Shown here piece by piece: positions 62,758 through 64,000 of a stretch of 64,000 bases of DNA (positions within the stretch are counted from its first letter, which is position 1; every line of letters begins with the position of its first letter). Under the pieces are notes generated by a model. It worked only from the letters and a program-made list of their open reading frames with translations, was not told where the DNA came from and made no database searches. Source of the DNA: Sphagnum compactum (taxonomy: Eukaryota > Bryophyta > Sphagnopsida > Sphagnales). The translations under genes and the position numbers were made by a program. The DNA is taken from contig OZ234501.1 in assembly GCA_965153455.1 (NCBI GenBank), forward strand, positions 1,984,001 through 2,048,000. The letters run 5' to 3'.

Positions 62758-64000
62758 TCACATCAAGTAGTCAACGAAGGCATACAAAGTTAGAAATCTT
62801 GCGCAAGCAATCTTCTACATATTCTTTGTCCCCATACAAACAATGTCAGGCACATCTTTAATACATAAGCTCTTGCAAAGCACCAAACACTACTAACATC
62901 AACTATCCTTAAGAACAAAACGCATACAGAAGCCTGGAAGATAGACACAACCAAATACTGCAATTCCATGCAAATCACAACCTTAACATTGACCTTATAG
63001 GTGGGCCAGCATTGATGATGATGATGATGATGAGGTCCTGCTAGCTATGAGCATGGTCACTTCCTCTTACTATAAAACCTCCAACTTCCACAATTCTGCT
63101 TCCCAATTAACAAAGCCAACAACTGGAACACCCATCTTTTGTTTCATGGTCTATTACCATCACCATCTTCCGTATCTTTCATTTCACAGTCTAATCACAA
63201 AACTTGTGTTTTAATCCAAGGCCCCGCTCTTTGAACCCTCACTCACTAGCACCTATGCGATTCATGAGTATTCTCAAATCAAGAGTCGAACCCAACCCAA
63301 CACTTAGACTCGCAACCTTAGCTGCCATGGTGGTCTAGACTTGGGCCCCAAGTAGGAGAATCCTCTCAAGGGTTCGCCTAGAAGGGCATGTTAGCAAACC
63401 TCTCCAAACTTTTTGTAGATCTTTTCTTTTTTGTGGCCTCTTTCTAAAGATTATTTTTTGACCATGAAAGTTTTCCTAAAGCTGTTCTTGCCCAAATGAA
63501 TAACCCATTTATTTACTCCAACAAAATTTGCTTTATCGAGGCAATGCTATTAACAAAACTGAGGGAAATCTTTAGCTGTTTTTTTCTCTCAAAATTAAGT
63601 TTTTTGTTCCTTATGAAGAAGAACCCCTGTAACCAAAAAGAGAGGGCCCGAAATCACACAGCACGTTGACTGCCTGCACGAACCCCAGCGTCCATGTCCC
63701 CTTGATGTTCTTCACACAGATCAAGACTCTGATCTTCCTTACCAATTAACTGCCTACTGACTCTCTCAGATGCACGTTACAAGATCACAAACATACAAGA
63801 GCTTTGCTTCCACAAAACAACAGAGCAGATTTCATAACATCCACCTCCTGCCTCGGTCATTCATACTAATGCCAGCCAGGGAAACTCTCTCATTACAGAC
63901 TACATACGTTGCCCGAAAGCACAAGCTGGATTCCCATCAAATGTTTACAAAAACACCAGATTCCTAGTGCTGTCCAGTTTTTCTCTAACTCTTCTACAAC
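62758..64000. other. Right-end flank without a recognised gene
   Basis: Only short frames occur. A (GAT)n run lies at 63014-63033. This region should have held the promoter of the UFD1 relic. Confidence 0.45.

Overview
The window looks like nuclear DNA of a land plant. Evidence: spliceosomal introns with plant-like GT/AG borders, dispersed plant telomere-type TTTAGGG motifs, AT-rich spacers, Ty3/gypsy remains, a CACTA-type transposon end, and a plant-type IPC glucuronosyltransferase. The species cannot be fixed; a Crypton-derived DUF3504 gene and generally divergent proteins would suit a non-flowering lineage (bryophyte, lycophyte or fern), but this is a guess.

Layout. 1-1.5 kb, minus: 5' part of a DUF3504/ZMYM-like gene that runs off the left edge. 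1.5-12 kb: spacer with a three-copy repeat, a CACTA-like end, a TAGG-rich patch and a 2.4-kb AT-rich array whose units switch orientation around a (TA)n core. 12.3-14.9 kb, plus: a short mitochondrial MECR-like protein with the Rossmann part but no GroES part. 17.0-24.2 kb, plus: a 15-exon MPP10 gene (U3 snoRNP, small-subunit processome) with two near-perfect hairpins in intron 1. 27.5-33.6 kb, plus: a zinc alcohol dehydrogenase with two LTR-like repeat copies in opposite orientation and an unusual cofactor-binding residue. 33.6-40.4 kb: spacer without a recognised gene. 40.4-42.8 kb, minus: an IPUT1-type glucuronosyltransferase (GIPC sphingolipid synthesis), probably with a GC-AG intron. 44.5-56.3 kb: spacer with an NLR-type LRR fragment, another copy of the LTR-like repeat, and a decayed Ty3/gypsy element carrying a nested 0.6-kb inverted-repeat insertion. 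56.6-58.6 kb, plus: an ataxin-10 homologue with a palindromic telo-box just upstream. 59.5-62.8 kb, minus: a UFD1 relic with introns, two nonsense codons and frameshifts.

The genes are separate eukaryotic transcription units with no shared pathway. No bacterial-type system, CRISPR array or RNA gene was recognised. The best leads are the half-size MECR-like enzyme, the DUF3504 gene, the MPP10 intron hairpins, the inverted repeat pair in the ADH gene and the nested element in the gypsy relic. Exon borders were read by hand from splice consensus, phase and remembered family alignments; no search was run.
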